Shown one piece after another: positions 1 through 13,091 of a stretch of DNA of 64,000 nt. This DNA comes from Rhizophagus irregularis. Its lineage: Eukaryota > Glomeromycota > Glomeromycetes > Glomerales > Glomeraceae. The translations under genes were made by a program, and so were the position numbers. The DNA is taken from contig NC_089436.1 in assembly GCF_026210795.1 (NCBI RefSeq), positions 1,054,001-1,118,000 on the forward strand. Reading direction: 5' to 3'. Numbering within the stretch: the stretch's first letter is position 1; each line of letters opens with the position of its first letter. The notes below the pieces were generated by a model. That model saw only the letters and a list, made by a program, of their open reading frames with translations. It was not told the origin of the DNA and did not search any database.

Positions 1-406
1 TTGTTTAATCACGCTATAAAGTACTCAACTCAGCTGCTTTGTCAATTGTACGGTAGCATATACATGATGTGCAATTAATGCGGCACAAATTCATGACGCA
101 ATAGCCAGCCTATTATTTAAAAATCGTTTTTTAAACGATACGTGACCTTAGTCTCACATAGCATGATTGGGCTTCAGTTACAATCAAGAAAATTTTATTT
201 AGAATTTATTTTTTAATTTAATTTTTTACAAGGACTTTTCAAAAGTAACAATTCACAAGTCGCGCGTCAGCGAATGTTAAAAGTTATTCAATTTTTTTTA
301 CACATTCGAAAAAAATATAATTTATAATAAAACAAATAGATATCAAAATTGATACCTAATTATGACAATAAAAATGTAAAATAAATTAATTATCTTAAAA
401 GTGAAT
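1..406. other. Intergenic, 3' of phospholipase D gene
   Basis: AT-rich flank downstream of the phospholipase D stop codon. I see no coding or repeat structure I can name. Confidence 0.5.
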
Positions 407-3400
407 TTAAATGTATACTTCCGTAGGAGCCATAGAATCTAATGTAAATGATCCTGACAATTTTTCTTTATTCATAAATTGTAACGGATAGTGAACCAAG
501 TGACCCTTTACTTTACTTAATTCTGCTTCAATTTCTTCGTTGGTTAATTTATGATTATGAACGTGACCAGCTGGAATCTTTGATCGATCTGGAACAAACG
601 TTTTGAAATCATCCCAGCTCGTAACTAAAAAAAATAATTGTAAAAAAAAAATAAAATAAATTTCAATACAAACAAATTAGAAAAAATAAAATTATTAAGA
701 AATCATAATTACGATTATCATCTGGAACACAACGAAACACTGTACGAAAAGCTTCTGTATTAATGGTAGCAGTTTGGTGCCAATGTTTATAATAAAATTC
801 GTCGCTAACTGGATCTTGAACAATATAATCTTCTTTAGAGAGTTCTTGATAATCAACAGGTATTGGTGGTGGATAACAGAATGTATTAACTTTTTCATGG
901 TCAGTTTCATTAAACAATCCAAGATGTTCCTTAAAGATATGACGGCGTAAAGTGGCTGCAAACTTTCCAGCTTTCCACTAAATAAAAACAAATTAAATTG
1001 AGTACCTTCTAATGCTAACTAAGATTTAAAGATAAAAGAATAATTACGTCTTTGCCAGCCATTTTAGAATCAATGTATTCCCTGTCTTCAATAACAGCAG
1101 CAATTTCAGAGTCAAAATCACCATTTTGTGATCTTTCATTTAAATTAGCTATAATAAAAAAATAAGTACAATTAATTAAAGAAAACGCATAAAGATTTTG
1201 AAGAAGAAACTTTTACTCACCGGAACCACATATAACAATTCTGTCATCAGCAATTAAAAGTTTGCTGTGAATGTATACTTCTTCAGTTATGTAGTTCCCA
1301 GAAGGATTTTTATCAGCAGTTTCAGCAACTACAGGATTTCTTCCAAACTCTATTTCATCATTTAATACGCCCAAACCTTTTTCTACGGACTTAGGATTGA
1401 TTTTGTCAAAAGTACGAAGTGCGTAAAACCCAAGGTACTTTTCAGGGTTAGTAACACCATTTTGTTTTAAAACTTCAAAAATTGAATATCCACCTCGGCA
1501 AATTGATTTGAGTTGGTAATGTACGATAGTACTAAGAAAGTTAAATAAAAAATGAAATTGATATTTCGCTTAAGAAATAAGATCACATCAAATTTGGGAC
1601 ATTTACCGAATAGTACCGACATTACTGGTAACATCACTGGAATCAAATTCAGATTCGTAAGCTGGAAGCAAAGGCATGGAAACAATGATTCTGAACTGTT
1701 CATTATTCTTATAGGCTCTAATAATTCTATCTACAATTGCCTGTATGATAATTAATGAATGTGAATATGTATCATTCATTTATACATATATTATTAAATC
1801 TAAAATTTTACCTTTCCAATAAGATTCTTTACTGGATAATTGTCACTTTCTTTTGTGGCAGTAACTATAAAAAATAAAATATAAATACATATATAAAAAA
1901 AAATAGTCGTATAAATAAATCCTTCAAGGCTTCAGGTAATAATAATTAGTGTAGACTTACCGAAGAATTGATTTTCTATATATATGAAATGTTGAGATTC
2001 TTCAATAATTTTGACGTAAGCATTTTGGATTGAATGCTATGTATACAAATTATGTTCAATATATATGAATATAGATTCATGAATTAATAAGAAATTATAA
2101 AAATTACCTCCACTTCGTTAAGACCAATACTCCAAATGGAACTAGATCTGACAATTTGAACATCGCATGTACCTTCATCTGGATGACAACTAATAGTTTG
2201 TCCGTTACCATAGCTATAATGTTTGACTTGCGGAGGATGTTCACGATCATATTGTTTATCAGATTTGGCAATCAAAACTGGATATTCAGGACGATCTTCT
2301 GCCTTATTTTTTTTGATAAAATTCCAGCGTTGAACAAAATGACGCACAATGTCAAGTGTAGGTTTGCCAACCTGTGAATATACGCAAAGGATCAACCCTT
2401 AAATATAGTATTAGGAAAATTCGCATTTTACGGTTAAATGTGATTATACTTACAAAACCGATGGATACATCATGCCATGGCATACGCCCAAATTGTTTTT
2501 TATCGATTATAGTTCTTGCCCAAAATTTTACTGTAATTAAAAATAGTAGAATAAATACATATTTACACATGTTGGAAAATAATGATCAAAATCAACAGAT
2601 AATATACCATCAAAAAAGTCCTTGATTCTAGGATTTGAATAATCTTGACCAGGCCAGATAGAATAATGTTTAGAATATTCATGGAAATCGGCAAGTTGAT
2701 GCGTCGAAGTATCATAACGACCAAAGCACAAATCCAAACCACCAATGAAAGAAGTATGCCTATCGACAACTATAATTTTCTATGATTTTAAAGAAAAGGT
2801 TACAATACTTATAATTATTTTACGCTTAAAACTTAAAAAATTTAACATTTACTTCATGATGCTAAATTTCACGTATAAAATAAACACGAAAAAAAAAATA
2901 AGAGATTAATTTTAAAAACATCAATGTTTAATGAATTAACTAAATCAAACGATTAAAATAACAATTAATCAAATAAACCATTTACCGTCCAAAGTAAAGT
3001 CCCATTAATAAGATGGTTAGGATGTCTTTGCACTACCCGTTAATTAAATTAAAAAGACATTAATATAAAATTTTTATATACGGTGTATCTCAAAATCCTA
3101 AATTTACAGACAAATAAAATAAAATGCAAAATATTCTTACCGAGGATGTTCTTGTGCAATGACTGTAAAGTAGTTTTACTATGCCAAGAGTCATAAGTAC
3201 TAGTTTTGGGAACTTCTTTATAAACAACGACATAAATCTTCACTCCTTCTTCTGCTTTCTTTTTAAGTAAACGGTCAAGGCGATATTCTTCATTCTTGGC
3301 AGGAGGTCTACGAAGATACTAAATTGAAAAAATTAGATTATCACGTGCTTGCGTCATGATAAATTACTATAAAAAGCTAATACCACACACCAATTCAGGC

Positions 3401-3624
3401 GAAAGCCACAAGTCTTCGATTAAAATTTCCTCTTTAGCGCTCATTAGAGCTTCCGAGACAGCATAGAAATAGTCCTTACCGTCGACATACCATTTTGCAT
3501 GACAATTTTTTCTTTCTTGAACAAATGACATGTAACGGTTTTCTTTATCCCACTCGCCTTTAGTTCCTTGTTCTCCAGTTATCAGACTGGAGATAGCTTT
3601 TACAGCATCTTCAAGGAATTCCAT
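407..3624 (-). CDS. Phospholipase D (two HKD motifs), 14 exons
   Basis: Predicted to hydrolyse phosphatidylcholine-type lipids to phosphatidic acid at membranes. Exons, 5' to 3' on the minus strand: 3391-3624, 3141-3318, 2986-3032, 2853-2861, 2608-2779, 2454-2530, 2108-2371, 1961-2036, 1812-1864, 1607-1740, 1221-1531, 1048-1148, 713-977, 407-624. They sum to 2,139 nt (712 aa plus stop), and every junction has GT..AG and keeps phase. HKD motif 1 is HEKIIVVD (H155, K157, D162) followed by IGGLD. HKD motif 2 is HSKLLIAD (H503, K505, D510) followed by a GSANLNERS-type strand. The start ATG at 3622-3624 opens directly into MEFLEDAVKAI. HKD1 lies so near the N-terminus that there is no room for the PX and PH domains of Spo14/PLD1-type enzymes, so this is a short, catalytic-core form. 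Exon 4 is only 9 nt (see findings). Family assignment is very secure; substrate and role are inferred. Confidence 0.95.
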
Positions 3625-5206
3625 TATGAACTAAATTAACTTTAAAATTGAAAATTCAAAACGAAAGCTTGATGGAAAAAAGGTAAGGAGAAACTCGACA
3701 TTCCCATCTTTTTATTGATGAAAAAGTGTTTGGTTACTCAAGTACTTTAAAAAGGTTTATGGGATCAAAATACTTGTTATTGCCAGAGAAGTGCGTAAAA
3801 TTTGGAAAAATACTACTGTAATTGCTAATTCAATAATTTTATTTCAATTTCTTTTTTTTAACATACGAAAATTTCGTACACCTATATGGCTATACACTTC
3901 CAAATTTACTTCGTCAATGCCTATTTCGTTCAATTTTGATGAATTTAAAACAATGTATAATGATGGTTCATTAGTTCAATGAAATAAATCATTATAGACA
4001 TTACAATTAAAATGTTTTTAGGCAATTAGGCTATATCAAATATCAGATCAACAAAGATCGAATTTTTCGTCATACTTTATTTCTTTATTGTGGCGTTTGT
4101 TCCTCCATTTTTGTCTTTTTAATTTTTCTAAATTTTGATTTTTGGCGCCAAGTTTCTATAATTGTCGACTAAAAAAAGTTAACTTATCACGAGAAATAAT
4201 TGTTTTCTAACCCGATTCATTGTAAAAGCAAAAAATTACCCAATCATCAAGAAAATTTTGTTATACAGTCATCATCTTATAGCTAATGTAGAACGAATAT
4301 GTGTGTGGTACGGATTTTAGTATGGAGATGAGCTAACGGTATTATTAATAAACTTCAACGATAGTAACCTCAGAGAAACAAATTTTTTGAAGGTTACTTT
4401 TGTTACATTAATAACCTTGTGATAATTCATTAATAAATTAACAAGTATTTAAAAATATACTGTTCCACTACATATAGTACCCAAAAATAATATTTAAGAC
4501 TCGGGTATTATACTTTCACGAGTACTATTCAATTTTAAAAGTCGAGGTTCTTGAATAAGATCCGGGTACTGTAATTAATATATTCGATAGAAAAATCTTT
4601 ATCTTAATTGTTCAATAAATATCATTTGTACACAAAAAAAGGAATGAGTGGAATATTAAATATTTTGAGCAACATGTTTTTTTCTAAAAGAATTGTTGTC
4701 CCTTAAAGACGTACGATCATCGAATATATGTCTTAATTAGGATGAGACATTATTTATCATGTTCACTAGTAAAAGAAACCATTCCGATATTCGAAATTTA
4801 GAATTAATGCATGTACGTAATTAAATACATAAAGATTTTTCTTTTCGAGAGTTAAAATCCGCGAGAGGTCCGATCTTTAATTTAAAGAGAGGGATAAACG
4901 GGGTAATCAATTACTTAAAAAGAATCCATATGATTGCCAAATTTTGAAATGATTTCCATTATGTTTCAAATCTTTATTGTAAACATTAACCCTAATTTCG
5001 AGATTAACGATTTTGAAAAGGGAGTGAAAATTTCGATCATTGTGGCGTTTAACCTTATTCTAATAATATTGATTGGAATTTCATATGAAATTTTGAACTC
5101 GATTGTTTAATATTATAACAAATATTTTTATAAGTTCTGGCTAAGTAAATGACTTCTTGATCTTTAAAATTTGATTCTTCTAAATTACTTCAGCGACGTG
5201 ACGACA
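3625..5206. other. Intergenic, 5' of phospholipase D gene
   Basis: Contains the putative phospholipase D promoter on the minus strand. A 63-codon open frame at 3791-3982 (+) has no recognisable motif and is probably chance. Nothing else is recognised. Confidence 0.4.
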
Positions 5207-5235
5207 GACGACGTCAAAATTATTTTGACGTCGTC
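5207..5235. repeat. 29-bp perfect palindrome
   Basis: Two 14-nt arms beginning GACGACGTC meet around a single central base, giving a strong GC-containing hairpin in AT-rich DNA. A second CACGTGAC-type inverted motif flanks it. It lies just beyond the 3' side of a hAT transposase relic and may belong to the end of that element. Confidence 0.75.
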
Positions 5236-5273
5236 ACGTGACTATAAGTTGAGACCCGTCTAAAAAAATCTCT

Positions 5274-5330
5274 ACCCGGGTCAACCCAACCCGTCAACCC
5301 ACCCGCTACCCACCTGCTACCCACCCGTAA
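5274..5330. repeat. ACCC-rich short tandem repeat
   Basis: Degenerate repeats of the form CTACCCACCCG and TCAACCCACCCG, about five units, in an otherwise AT-rich stretch. Clustered short motifs of this kind are typical of hAT subterminal regions, and the neighbouring transposase relic fits that reading. The assignment is an inference. Confidence 0.5.
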
Positions 5331-5379
5331 TCCATATAAAAAATTACTATTTATTTTTGAATCAGTAGCTATCCATTCA

Positions 5380-5770
5380 ACTGTAGCACATTTTTAATTC
5401 AAGTTGTTTTGGTGTACAATGTGGTGACCATTGTATTAATATGCAATTGATTTGAGTCTTTAAGTTGAATATCATCTGATACAATTCCATGTTTGAAGAT
5501 AAAGTTCCACCATCATGCTTGTAACTTTTTACATTCACCATTTGAGGAAATAAGTATTTTACAGATATCACGCCCATTTTCAACCTGAAGATAATCTCAA
5601 ACAAACTTGTTTTTTTAGTTTTTAGGTTAATTCGGATCTTTTTTTGCATGTGGTACTCCTTTTATTTCTTCAAACTCCTTTTCTTATAGTTGAAGCATCA
5701 GAGAGTTCATTGCTTTCTTCATCTGTATCTTCATTAACATCATCAGAAACAACATATTCATCCAAAATAT
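5380..5770 (-). pseudogene. hAT-type transposase N-terminal relic (BED zinc finger)
   Basis: Read on the minus strand, different frames give, in order: an acidic Asp/Glu/Ser-rich segment, a DYLQVENGRDICKI stretch, SYKHDGGT, and KHGIVSDD. This order matches the BED zinc-finger start of hAT transposases (aromatic core, Cys pair, then Lys-His). One Cys of the pair is lost, stops interrupt the reading and at least one frameshift separates the blocks. No DDE catalytic region follows; the minus-strand frame soon ends near 5377. It is a dead fragment rather than a gene. Family call is moderate. Confidence 0.55.
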
Positions 5771-5819
5771 GAAATATTAAAAGAAATTTACTAAAAAGCT
5801 AATTGCTTGATTCACTTAT

Positions 5820-6035
5820 GGAGTCATTTAATCGTTTTAAAATAATCTTAACTGGGCCATTATTGAATCCATTATCTTTCCATCCACACAATGGAATAAA
5901 TTGTGCCGAAAGCATCTTGTAGATCAAAATTGATCGAACTCTATCCACTCAAAATTGTCTGGTATTTACTTACAAAAATTTTCCTTCAAAATTGCAAAAT
6001 TTCAATTTTTGAACCGTGCAGCGGCGGTAAATAAA
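5820..6035 (-). pseudogene. Relic of kinase-family exon 1
   Basis: Minus-strand frames contain EWIEFDQF, FGTIYSIVWM and NNGPVKIILKRLND, which align in order with the intact kinase genes at 53721 and 61833 (EWIDFDQF, FSSIYSAVW, RNGPTKVILKRLD). Frameshifts and a stop separate the blocks. It corresponds to the end of the N-terminal module through the beta-3 lysine strand. No exon 2 counterpart is seen beside it. Confidence 0.75.
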
Positions 6036-9000
6036 AATAAATGAATTTTTGTGAAAGCACAATATTTTTAAAGAATTAAACAAGACCTTTAATACTGTAA
6101 TATATTCCTATGTTGTTACGTCAGAAGATCAATCACATTCTTTCTACCAAATAAAGTAAATATGAATTCATTACACAATAATAATTTTCGGCTGCAAAAT
6201 TATGTATTATGTAACTAAAACAAATAAAATAAAGAAAAAAAAACATAGCTATTATTATGCGAAATCGGGTCCCAAGAACCAAGAATAGTCTATATGGAGT
6301 TATGGACAAAAATACAGTACAAATCTAAAATCAGCTAATGAAATCACCTAAAAGTGACAGTTAAGCAAGGCCAACTAGCAACTTCGCTACTTTACTTGTC
6401 AAGTGATAATATTAAATCCGACCAGGTAAGTACTATGTAATTACACCTTTTTTTTGTTTTTATTTTGACGCTTACAGTCGTGGATGAGTAGGTTGGGTAA
6501 AGAATTGTTTTATTTATTTATTTTTTTTTGTCGGTTAAATTATCTGAATTGCGCAGTACTTTGTAAAATAAGAGTTTGGAAAATGAATTTCAAAATGCAT
6601 GAGGGGGCAATCGGATTTTTATTGGTAATTGGTGAGGTGATAAGGGGTTTATTTACTGTAACAAAAAAAAGTGGGATGATATTGTATTTTTTGAAACTTT
6701 CTTGTTAGAGGAGGATTTTATTAAGAGCTCGAGTTTTTGTTCAATATTTTTTCACCCAGCGTCACAGACATTTTTCAGTAAAATTCTGGTTGTCACGCGT
6801 TGTATATTTTTATTTAATTTCACAGCATCAATTAAAATACCGTAATAATAATACTTTTAATAAAGATGAAGCAATAGTCATATGACTAAACTCTTTTCGG
6901 TATTGATTTTGCATAAATCTAACTTATTTTTTACTTTTATTGAAAGGTCCATTGCTGATCATGTAGCAGGGATAAAATTTTTACAGAGAATATACAATTA
7001 ATTACTTTAAAGAGTAATAATCCTTTTCAATAATAATTATTTTATGGAGGAAGTAACTATATAAGTCAAAGACCGATGTAACTTCATACATATTGGCTCA
7101 AAATTACACAAACTGTGGGATATTTAATCGTGTAATGATGATAAAATAATAATTAATAATGACATTAAAAATTTATTTCTTTCCAAATTCTTTTCTTTTA
7201 ATATATTAATACTAGTTACTCGCATGATATTATTGTATTATTGCATTCATTCATCATTTCGAATTTGAATAGAATAATAATATATGAAGAGGTGAATGTA
7301 AAATAAATCGACAGTTAGATCATGAGTAACGTAATTTAGCTGATCAAACTGAAGAAATTTGGATCCTCCAATCAAAAATTTTTTTTTTTATGAGCTTATC
7401 ATTTATTGTATCAAACAATGGTAACATTTGACATAAAAAAAAATAAATAAGGAGTGAATCCGATATACATACAACAAAAGAATATGAATAATTCTGTGAC
7501 AATGTTGTTCAATTATTTCGATATGCTAAAATATGTACAACAAAATCATACTCCAAATCAATATCTTGTATAGGGAAAGATATGCAAGATACAGTATGCT
7601 TACTCCATCATATAATGTTATAATTATCATTATGAATCGAATTATCCAATCTAAATCCGTCGACCATCTGTTATCTTGTTATCTTACTTCATTTGCATGA
7701 CATTAAAGTTTTACGAGAATGTTACACTGATATATAAGAATATTAGTTAATTATATCCCACGCATGTTTTTTTTCCGTACCGACATTAACAAAATGATGA
7801 ATGAATATTAATTTGGAAATTATGTGCTCATCTTAGTAAATAAAACCGAACTTAATCGAATTTAAGAGAAATTTATATAAAGAATTGATTGTCATGTTTG
7901 CTTTAAAAAAAAATTATATTCTAGAACTTTAAACAAATGATATCAAGATAATGAGAAACTAAATTGGTCAAGATATTATTTAGATAATATTTTATTACTT
8001 TTCTCGGCGGGAAGGCGAATGCTTATTAAAAAAAAAAAATGATTGATCGATTTGCATACATATCACTATAAAAAAAATAGTTGATTTCATCAAAATTTCG
8101 TAATTATCAATGCATTTATGATTAGATTATATATTTATTATTGTTTTATTGGACATTGCAAAATTATCGGTGATTTAGTGAGGTTCAATATTATTTAATG
8201 GATTAATAATCAAATATTTATAGATACTGTTGTTGTTAAAAATTGGTTTATGCGACCGAACATCTCTATAATGGGTAAGATGGTTAAAGCCAAGAACCAG
8301 TATTTTTGTAGCAAACCATCCACGTTTGATAAGTCTATTTTTAAATCTTAAAATCTTATTGTATTATCAAGATTGTTCTAATTATGGATCTTTCTTTTAT
8401 ACAATTCGATGTTCTATATATGCATATATTAATTTTAAATATTCTATATATGCGCATATTAATTTTATGCTATTGAAAATTTCTGGTTCACTAACTAACC
8501 AATCAGTTAATAGCTAACCATAAATATAAATATGAAATTGGTTCTACATATCGGGACTTTGTCATATTTATTTTTCATTGATGCAAGTAATTATTTTATT
8601 GTTTGAATTTTGTGATCATTTTATATCACGCTAAAAAGGTTCTTGTGCTCTTATAAAGAAGTTAGTCATATTATATTTTATAGTTTTTCAAGAGGATAAA
8701 ATATTGACGCGCATTACAACGTTACCCCAAAAATAATACGCGATCTAAACAGATTTATTAATAATGATGCAAGTATTGTTACTTAAAAATTTTTTGTAAT
8801 TATAGTATTATAGTACATGCTAGAATGTATTAAGTATATTAATAAGTCTTTATTTATTGTGTAAAACAAAGACTGTCTTGTGCCCTGTAAAGTTTCTGAT
8901 AAAAAAAGTTAACAGCAAAGCCTCTTGTTACTTTTATGGATTCCTATCAGTAAAATTCGTTTAAACATAACGATATTTTTGTGTCATGTATGTAACAAAG

Positions 9001-9972
9001 AATTTGGTTTAATCTAAAACTTAAATTCAAAGAAGATAATTTCTTGTTAAACAAGTTTGGTTAATTTGAAATTCATCTTTAATTTAACTAAATTTATAGA
9101 ACATTAACGGAGATTTAACTGATTCATAACCGGAGCATTTATGCATGCTAACCCTAAAATACTGCCGCCAGACCTTAAACACGTGAAAATCAAATTCCAG
9201 TCAATCTAATAAAGCATTGACCATAAGTTTATGTATTAAAATTTTTTGTGTGATTTGTATCAATAAAGATTGTTATCGAACTTTAACTTTAAATTCTTGT
9301 TGAGCAAACAAAGAATTCGCGTTAAAATTTACATATAAATATTTATGATGTAATGATAGTTTTGGAAAATTTTGATTTCCGATGAAAAATTATCATTTAA
9401 ATTATGTTACCGAAAAAAAAATTTCTCTGGTTCTTTTTTTTTCTCCTGTTTGATCTTTTGTACCTTCCTACTTATTTTATTTCTTTGTTTTAATTATGAC
9501 TTGCTATAGTAATTTTTCTTATGATCAAACATTCGAACTTTAGAAGTTGGAAGGATTATTATACACGGCTTTACAAACGACTTTTTCCTTTAGAAGGAAA
9601 TTATTGTATAGTAAATAATATTCAAGAATTTGTGCAATAAATAAAACAAACATGAGATAACGAGTTTAAAATATCTAGATAACTAATAATTACGTGATAT
9701 ATTACAACAGATTGGATGATCAACGGTTGGTTACATTGCATGGTTTAAAAAAAATTTCACGTATATATTAAGTAGCTTGGATTTGTTAAATTCTCCTCCA
9801 TCGTTTTTTTTATATTTAATTATCTTCTTCAATCCTTTATATATAACATCATTTTATCATTTCTTACTTTCCTTTTTTTTTAATTTTATCATTAATTCCC
9901 TCTCTCCTCATTCTCTCTCATTCTCCTCATTCTTACGTTTTTTTTCAGTTTTTTTTTTATATTTTAACTAAT
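6036..9972. other. Long intergenic AT-rich stretch
   Basis: About 3.9 kb with no supported gene. Open frames at 6484-6708 and 8326-8517 lack motifs, and the second is produced by a tandem duplication. The last 200 bases are pyrimidine-rich and probably form the promoter or 5' leader of the methyltransferase gene. Confidence 0.4.
8411..8470. repeat. 30-bp tandem duplication
   Basis: Two adjacent 30-bp units sharing TCTATATATGC and ATTAATTTT, differing at a few positions. Confidence 0.7.
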
Positions 9973-11261
9973 ATGAAAAATGAACGTTCCAACCGAGAAT
10001 TTGATTCTTCGGATCCGCTAAAATCTGTTAATTCCAAAAATATTTTGGACTCGTTTCGTTATTTTAAAGGAAGAAGATATCATAATTTGACTGATGTAAC
10101 TTATTTATTTCCAAACGATGATAAAGAAGGTATTTTTTTTTAAACAAAATAATTTATTCAAAATGGGTTGCTTTTTTTTTAAAATTTTTTATCTTGTAAA
10201 ATAATAAAAACCTTCACGTAATATTATTATTACAGTTGAAAGATTACATTTACAACACAACATATGCAGATTTGTTTGGAAAAATAATTTTTCTTCCCCG
10301 ATCCATGAGTTATTAAAGTCTGGAAATGCGAAAGTATTAGATATAGGGTGCGGAGCTGGGCACTGGATAATAGATATGGCAAAAGAATATCCACAAGCTA
10401 CATTTGTAGGCATAGATATGTCGCCAATATTTCCTGATGTTAAAGATATACCATCAAATGTCATTTTCTTACAACTTAATTTAAATGATGGTATACCGTT
10501 TCCCAATGAAACGTTTGATTTCGTATTTCAACGATTCTTGTGCAATTGTGTAGTATTGGAGAAATGGAAATTTTATGTAAAAGAAATGATCCGCGTAACT
10601 ATTCCAGGTAAAGTAATTTTTGTTAAAAATAAAAATATAAACAATGATTACTCATCGATTACATATTTGAAATTTCAATAGGTGGGTGGGTAGAATTCTT
10701 CGAATTTGAAATTGATCATAGTGACAAGCAACTAATAGAAGCAAGTATGTTTGTAGTACGGATTTTAATTTTTTAATGCGCCACATGTGCATTTTTGTGA
10801 GTGACACAGTAATTATTAAATGTCTAAATGAATCCTTAAATGGATTTTTTTTTTATTTATCATTTTTGTATTAGTTCATTCGGGATTTAAAGCAAAAGGA
10901 ATCAATTCAAGTCCAGAAACCTGTGTTCCCCAATTTTTAGAAAAATGCCAAGAATTGTCGAAAGTTCATTATAAAGAAATATATATTCCAATAGGAGATT
11001 GGGCAGGACCATTAGGCACTATGGTATGCAATAAACGTTACAATTAATTTATTTATTTACAAATTTTAAATTTTCCTTTTTACCTTTGATTAGATGACGA
11101 CATATGTTTCAATGAACTTTGAAACAGTTAGATTATTACTTACTTCAGCTTGGAGGATCGATGATAAGACGTACGATTCAGGCTATGATGGACATAAATT
11201 CGATTTTAACGCAACTAATACTTATCTTAAATCAATACGATGGTTTTCTAAAAAAAATTAA
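9973..11261 (+). CDS. Class I SAM-dependent methyltransferase, 5 exons
   Basis: Predicted to transfer a methyl group from S-adenosylmethionine; the acceptor is unknown. Exons: 9973-10129, 10236-10607, 10682-10744, 10875-11023, 11094-11261, giving 302 aa with consistent phases and GT-AG borders. Motif I is VLDIGCGAG (residues 86-94), the acidic residue ending beta-2 is D113 in GIDMSP, motif IV is FDFVFQR (146-152), and the exon 2/3 junction gives the usual PGGWVEF strand. The C-terminal IPIGDWAGPLG segment is typical of the fungal Methyltransf_25 / LaeA-like group, which is expanded in Glomeromycotina. The start ATG follows a long T-rich leader and is the first in frame. Length and order match the family. 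No neighbour suggests a pathway, so the substrate cannot be given. Confidence 0.9.
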
Positions 11262-12722
11262 AAAAAAAAAACTTCAAAAAAAAAAAAAACAACAACAAGT
11301 ATATTATATATTCGACACGTAAACATCATGTTTCGAAATTACTTTTTTTTTAAAAAAATCTTTTTAATAATATATATATACATACATATATATACAAAAT
11401 TTTCTCTTACTTTAAACATGAAAATATCTTAATTTTAAGAAATAATTTGGGTTATAAGATTATATGAATCGTCTTTTTGCTGCGGCATAGACAAAATATA
11501 TATTTAATTTAAGCATGCAATAATTTGTTATATCAATTTCGTTTTTTTTTACAATAGTATTCTCCCTTCTTTTGTAAACGAATTAACTTTTTTTCCGCTT
11601 ATTTTTTTCTATACTATTTACTTTTTTTCGTAGTTTTTATATAAATCCTTTTAACTTTACGTGACTAACATAACAATAATAAAGATGTTTATGAAATAAA
11701 CCGTTATTTTTTCTTTTAATCCATCATATCGTTACTGATCCAATTTTGAAATCACATTAGAAAGATGAAAATAATCTGCCAGATTGACGAATTGAGCTTA
11801 TAAAGATTTATCGGAAAATGTGATTTTTTTTTTTGCTTTAATTAATTAAATTAAGAAGATATAATAATGTATAAGTGTGGGCGCATGACAATAATGTAGA
11901 GCTTTGAAAATTTTTTTATTAGATGTATCTTAGTATCGTGAGATGTGCAATAATAAAAGTTAGTTGCCGTAATTATTATATTTTGAATTACATTCTTAGG
12001 TGGTATAATATTATAAACGTAAGTTGTAAATGATATAGCCAATTACGATTATGATAAAGCAAAAGCAAATGTATAGTATTAAATAAAAAGTAAAAAAAAA
12101 ATGCTCTGATAAAATAAGAGCATACAACCATTATAATTAATTACTTGACTTTTATTCTTTCCAACTATTTACGACAACCATTAAGAAAATAAAAAAATTA
12201 ATTTTTTTCAAATTTAAAAAAAATTATATGTTTGTTTATGTAAAGGTCTCATGATTTTAAAATATGTACTCTTGAGATACTTATCAAGGTGACATTTTTT
12301 CATTTAATAATGGACAATACAATACGATAATTTTTCTTTTCTCCTTGTTGAACAATCAAAAATCATAATCTTAGTATTTTACATTGAAAATTATAAATTT
12401 CTTAATTAGGAAACTCTTAATTGTTTATTTGTAATGCGAGGAACCAATTAAAATCTTAATTTCAATTATATAAAATTTACCCAGTAAAAATCTGAAATCA
12501 ATGAGAAACTAATCTAACTTTAATTGATGATTTCCTTTGTTTATAAAAAAAAAAGACTATTTACGAATTTTGTATCGCCTAAAGTAATAACAATTCTGAT
12601 AAAAAATTACCAAATTCAGTAGAATGGTAACGTAACCAATTTTTGACTTCTTCTTTAAAAAGGATAAATTAATTTAATGTTCAGTTTATTATGCAAATCA
12701 AAAGAATTTTCATCCATTCTGC
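11262..12722. other. Intergenic AT-rich stretch
   Basis: Begins with poly-A runs just after the methyltransferase stop, then AT-rich sequence with no recognised gene or repeat. Confidence 0.4.
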
Positions 12723-13091
12723 ATGTGTTATTGGGATTTTATAACGGTAGATGTTACCGATAGATGTTACCGATGGAAAAGGTCTGGAGACGAGGGTAGA
12801 ACTCTAGAAGGGTCGATATTACAAAATTTGTTTTTTTTTTCGAGTTACTCATCATTGATTATCATCAATGACATCACAACCACACCACTTTACTACTATG
12901 CGCCAGTAATATTCGTCAAAACAATGTTGACAATTCTGAAAACCGTTTTTTTATTATCGTTCAAAGAAATTACTTCTTGTAATACAATATATGCATGTAG
13001 TACTAAGCATTTTGATTGTCGTCCATACTTAATTTTAATTGATTTTGTCCTACTTTATTTGATCCCATTTGTGGTTACCTTATTTGGTTAG
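12723..13091 (+). CDS. Doubtful membrane-protein ORF, 122 aa
   Basis: Open frame not recognised. The C-terminal half is hydrophobic (around residues 60-80 and 98-121) with four Cys between the two segments, ending in a stop that overlaps a GT donor-like site. The first part contains a 13-bp tandem duplication (12748-12773). It is slightly less AT-rich than its surroundings. It could be an exon of a membrane protein or chance, and I saw no clear partner exons before the receptor-like gene that follows. Confidence 0.2.
   Translation: MCYWDFITVDVTDRCYRWKRSGDEGRTLEGSILQNLFFFSSYSSLIIINDITTTPLYYYAPVIFVKTMLTILKTVFLLSFKEITSCNTIYACSTKHFDCRPYLILIDFVLLYLIPFVVTLFG
12748..12773. repeat. 13-bp tandem duplication
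   Basis: TAGATGTTACCGA occurs twice in immediate succession. Confidence 0.9.

Noticed and set aside
1552-1755. Plus-strand ORF within the phospholipase D locus
   Set aside because: It is the antisense of exon 10 and introns of the minus-strand gene, whose exon model explains the region fully.
5274-5330. Short regular repeats as a CRISPR array
   Set aside because: Units are about 11 bp and contiguous with no spacers, in a eukaryotic context.
6484-6708. 74-codon plus-strand ORF
   Set aside because: No motif, no splice context, and such lengths occur by chance in this window.
12723-13091. Possible class-A GPCR fragment (C-rich loop followed by a helix)
   Set aside because: Only two hydrophobic segments, no recognisable motif and no supporting exons; kept as a low-confidence ORF only.
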